Shown: in pieces, positions 5,463 to 5,695 of the stretch | Layout of the letters: each line of letters opens with the position of its first letter | Position numbering within the stretch: the first letter of the stretch is position 1 | Assembly: GCA_003505715.1 (NCBI GenBank) | Contig: DNXU01000504.1 | Span: forward strand, 10,313 to 16,007 | Origin: Cyanobacteria bacterium UBA8803 | Lineage (GTDB): Bacteria; Cyanobacteriota; Cyanobacteriia; Cyanobacteriales; Coleofasciculaceae | Direction of reading: 5' to 3' | DNA: 5,695 nt | Made by a program: the position numbers and the translations under genes | Notes under the pieces: generated by a model | Database searches by the model: none | What the model saw: the letters and a program-made list of their open reading frames with translations, nothing else | Told to the model about the DNA's origin: nothing

Positions 5463-5631
5463 AGGTAGGTTCAACCCGATCGCCCATGATTATTCCGTAT
5501 CCTCAACTGTTGGCGCTTGAAGCATTCCAGGTCACTTTGGCCTCCCCACTCAGCTCTGGTGAGACTTTTTGAAAGTATTTTTCATATAACTTAACTTTAA
5601 CAAGATCGCTGACTCAGCTCAACTGTATGGT

Positions 5632-5695
5632 ATGTTTTGGGGAAGGATAACAGATTGGCTTAGAGTGGGTCATCAAATTGCGGTGGTATCGATCT
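5632..5695 (+). CDS. Possible start of a plus-strand gene running off the window
   Basis: An ATG at 5632 opens a frame that stays open to the last base, giving 21 residues that begin MFWGRITDWLRVGHQ and continue with hydrophobic IAVVSI. An amphipathic, Trp-containing N-terminus leading into a hydrophobic stretch would suit a membrane protein. There is no clear Shine-Dalgarno sequence, and 64 open bases are easily found by chance. The family cannot be named. Confidence 0.25.
   Translation, partial: MFWGRITDWLRVGHQIAVVSI

Larger units (their letters stand above)
5404..5695. other. Intergenic region upstream of the radical SAM gene, right edge of the window
   Basis: There is no RNA gene, repeat array or convincing terminator in these 292 bases. 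They are AT-rich near 5565-5605, where a TATAAC hexamer on the plus strand (5585-5590) could be a -10 box, though no -35 box sits at the proper distance. A near-HIP1 site CGATCGCC occurs around 5479. The region probably separates divergent genes, with the plus-strand one starting near or beyond the right edge. Confidence 0.5.

Noticed and set aside
5549..5570. CTCA/TGAG hairpin followed by a short T run as an intrinsic terminator
   Set aside because: The stem is only four base pairs and no plus-strand gene ends nearby.

Overview
The window looks like a piece of a cyanobacterial chromosome, probably from a filamentous or otherwise large-genome species. The clues are three copies of the HIP1 octamer GCGATCGC (2681, 3206, 4804), a DICT-domain regulator, a long pentapeptide-repeat protein, a radical SAM protein of a type I associate with cyanobacteria, and intergenic arrays of a heptanucleotide repeat. 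The exact species cannot be named from the sequence.

Left part, plus strand (1-1611). The window opens inside a gene for a DUF4157-type protein with an intact HELTH zinc-protease motif. Its C-terminal ~200 residues are an unassigned domain, plausibly an effector. A small membrane-anchored protein overlaps its stop codon (998-1510) and is a candidate immunity or partner protein. A 32-codon ORF with a good ribosome binding site follows directly (1513-1611). In many bacteria DUF4157 proteins travel with extracellular contractile injection systems (eCIS), but no structural eCIS gene is visible here.

Right part, minus strand (5403 down to 1608). Three genes follow one another: a radical SAM enzyme (5403-3823), a DICT-domain protein with a degenerate HD-GYP-like C-terminus (3717-2302), and a pentapeptide-repeat protein (2249-1608). 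They may form an operon, but nothing obvious links them functionally. The pentapeptide gene converges on the plus-strand cluster and ends within 3 bases of the small ORF.

The most unusual structure lies between the minus-strand genes. Both gaps are filled by degenerate TTRTTNG heptamer arrays (2253-2315, 3724-3758, and in opposite orientation 3788-3836). These arrays supply the stop codons of the radical SAM and DICT genes and run up to, or within a few bases of, the start codons of the DICT and pentapeptide genes, replacing any Shine-Dalgarno sequence. The two oppositely oriented arrays form a 39-position inverted repeat. It pairs almost fully in plus-strand RNA through G-U wobbles, but carries eight mismatches in the minus-strand (coding) transcript.

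The last ~290 bases (5404-5695) hold the upstream region of the radical SAM gene, a weak promoter candidate, and possibly the first codons of a plus-strand gene running off the edge.
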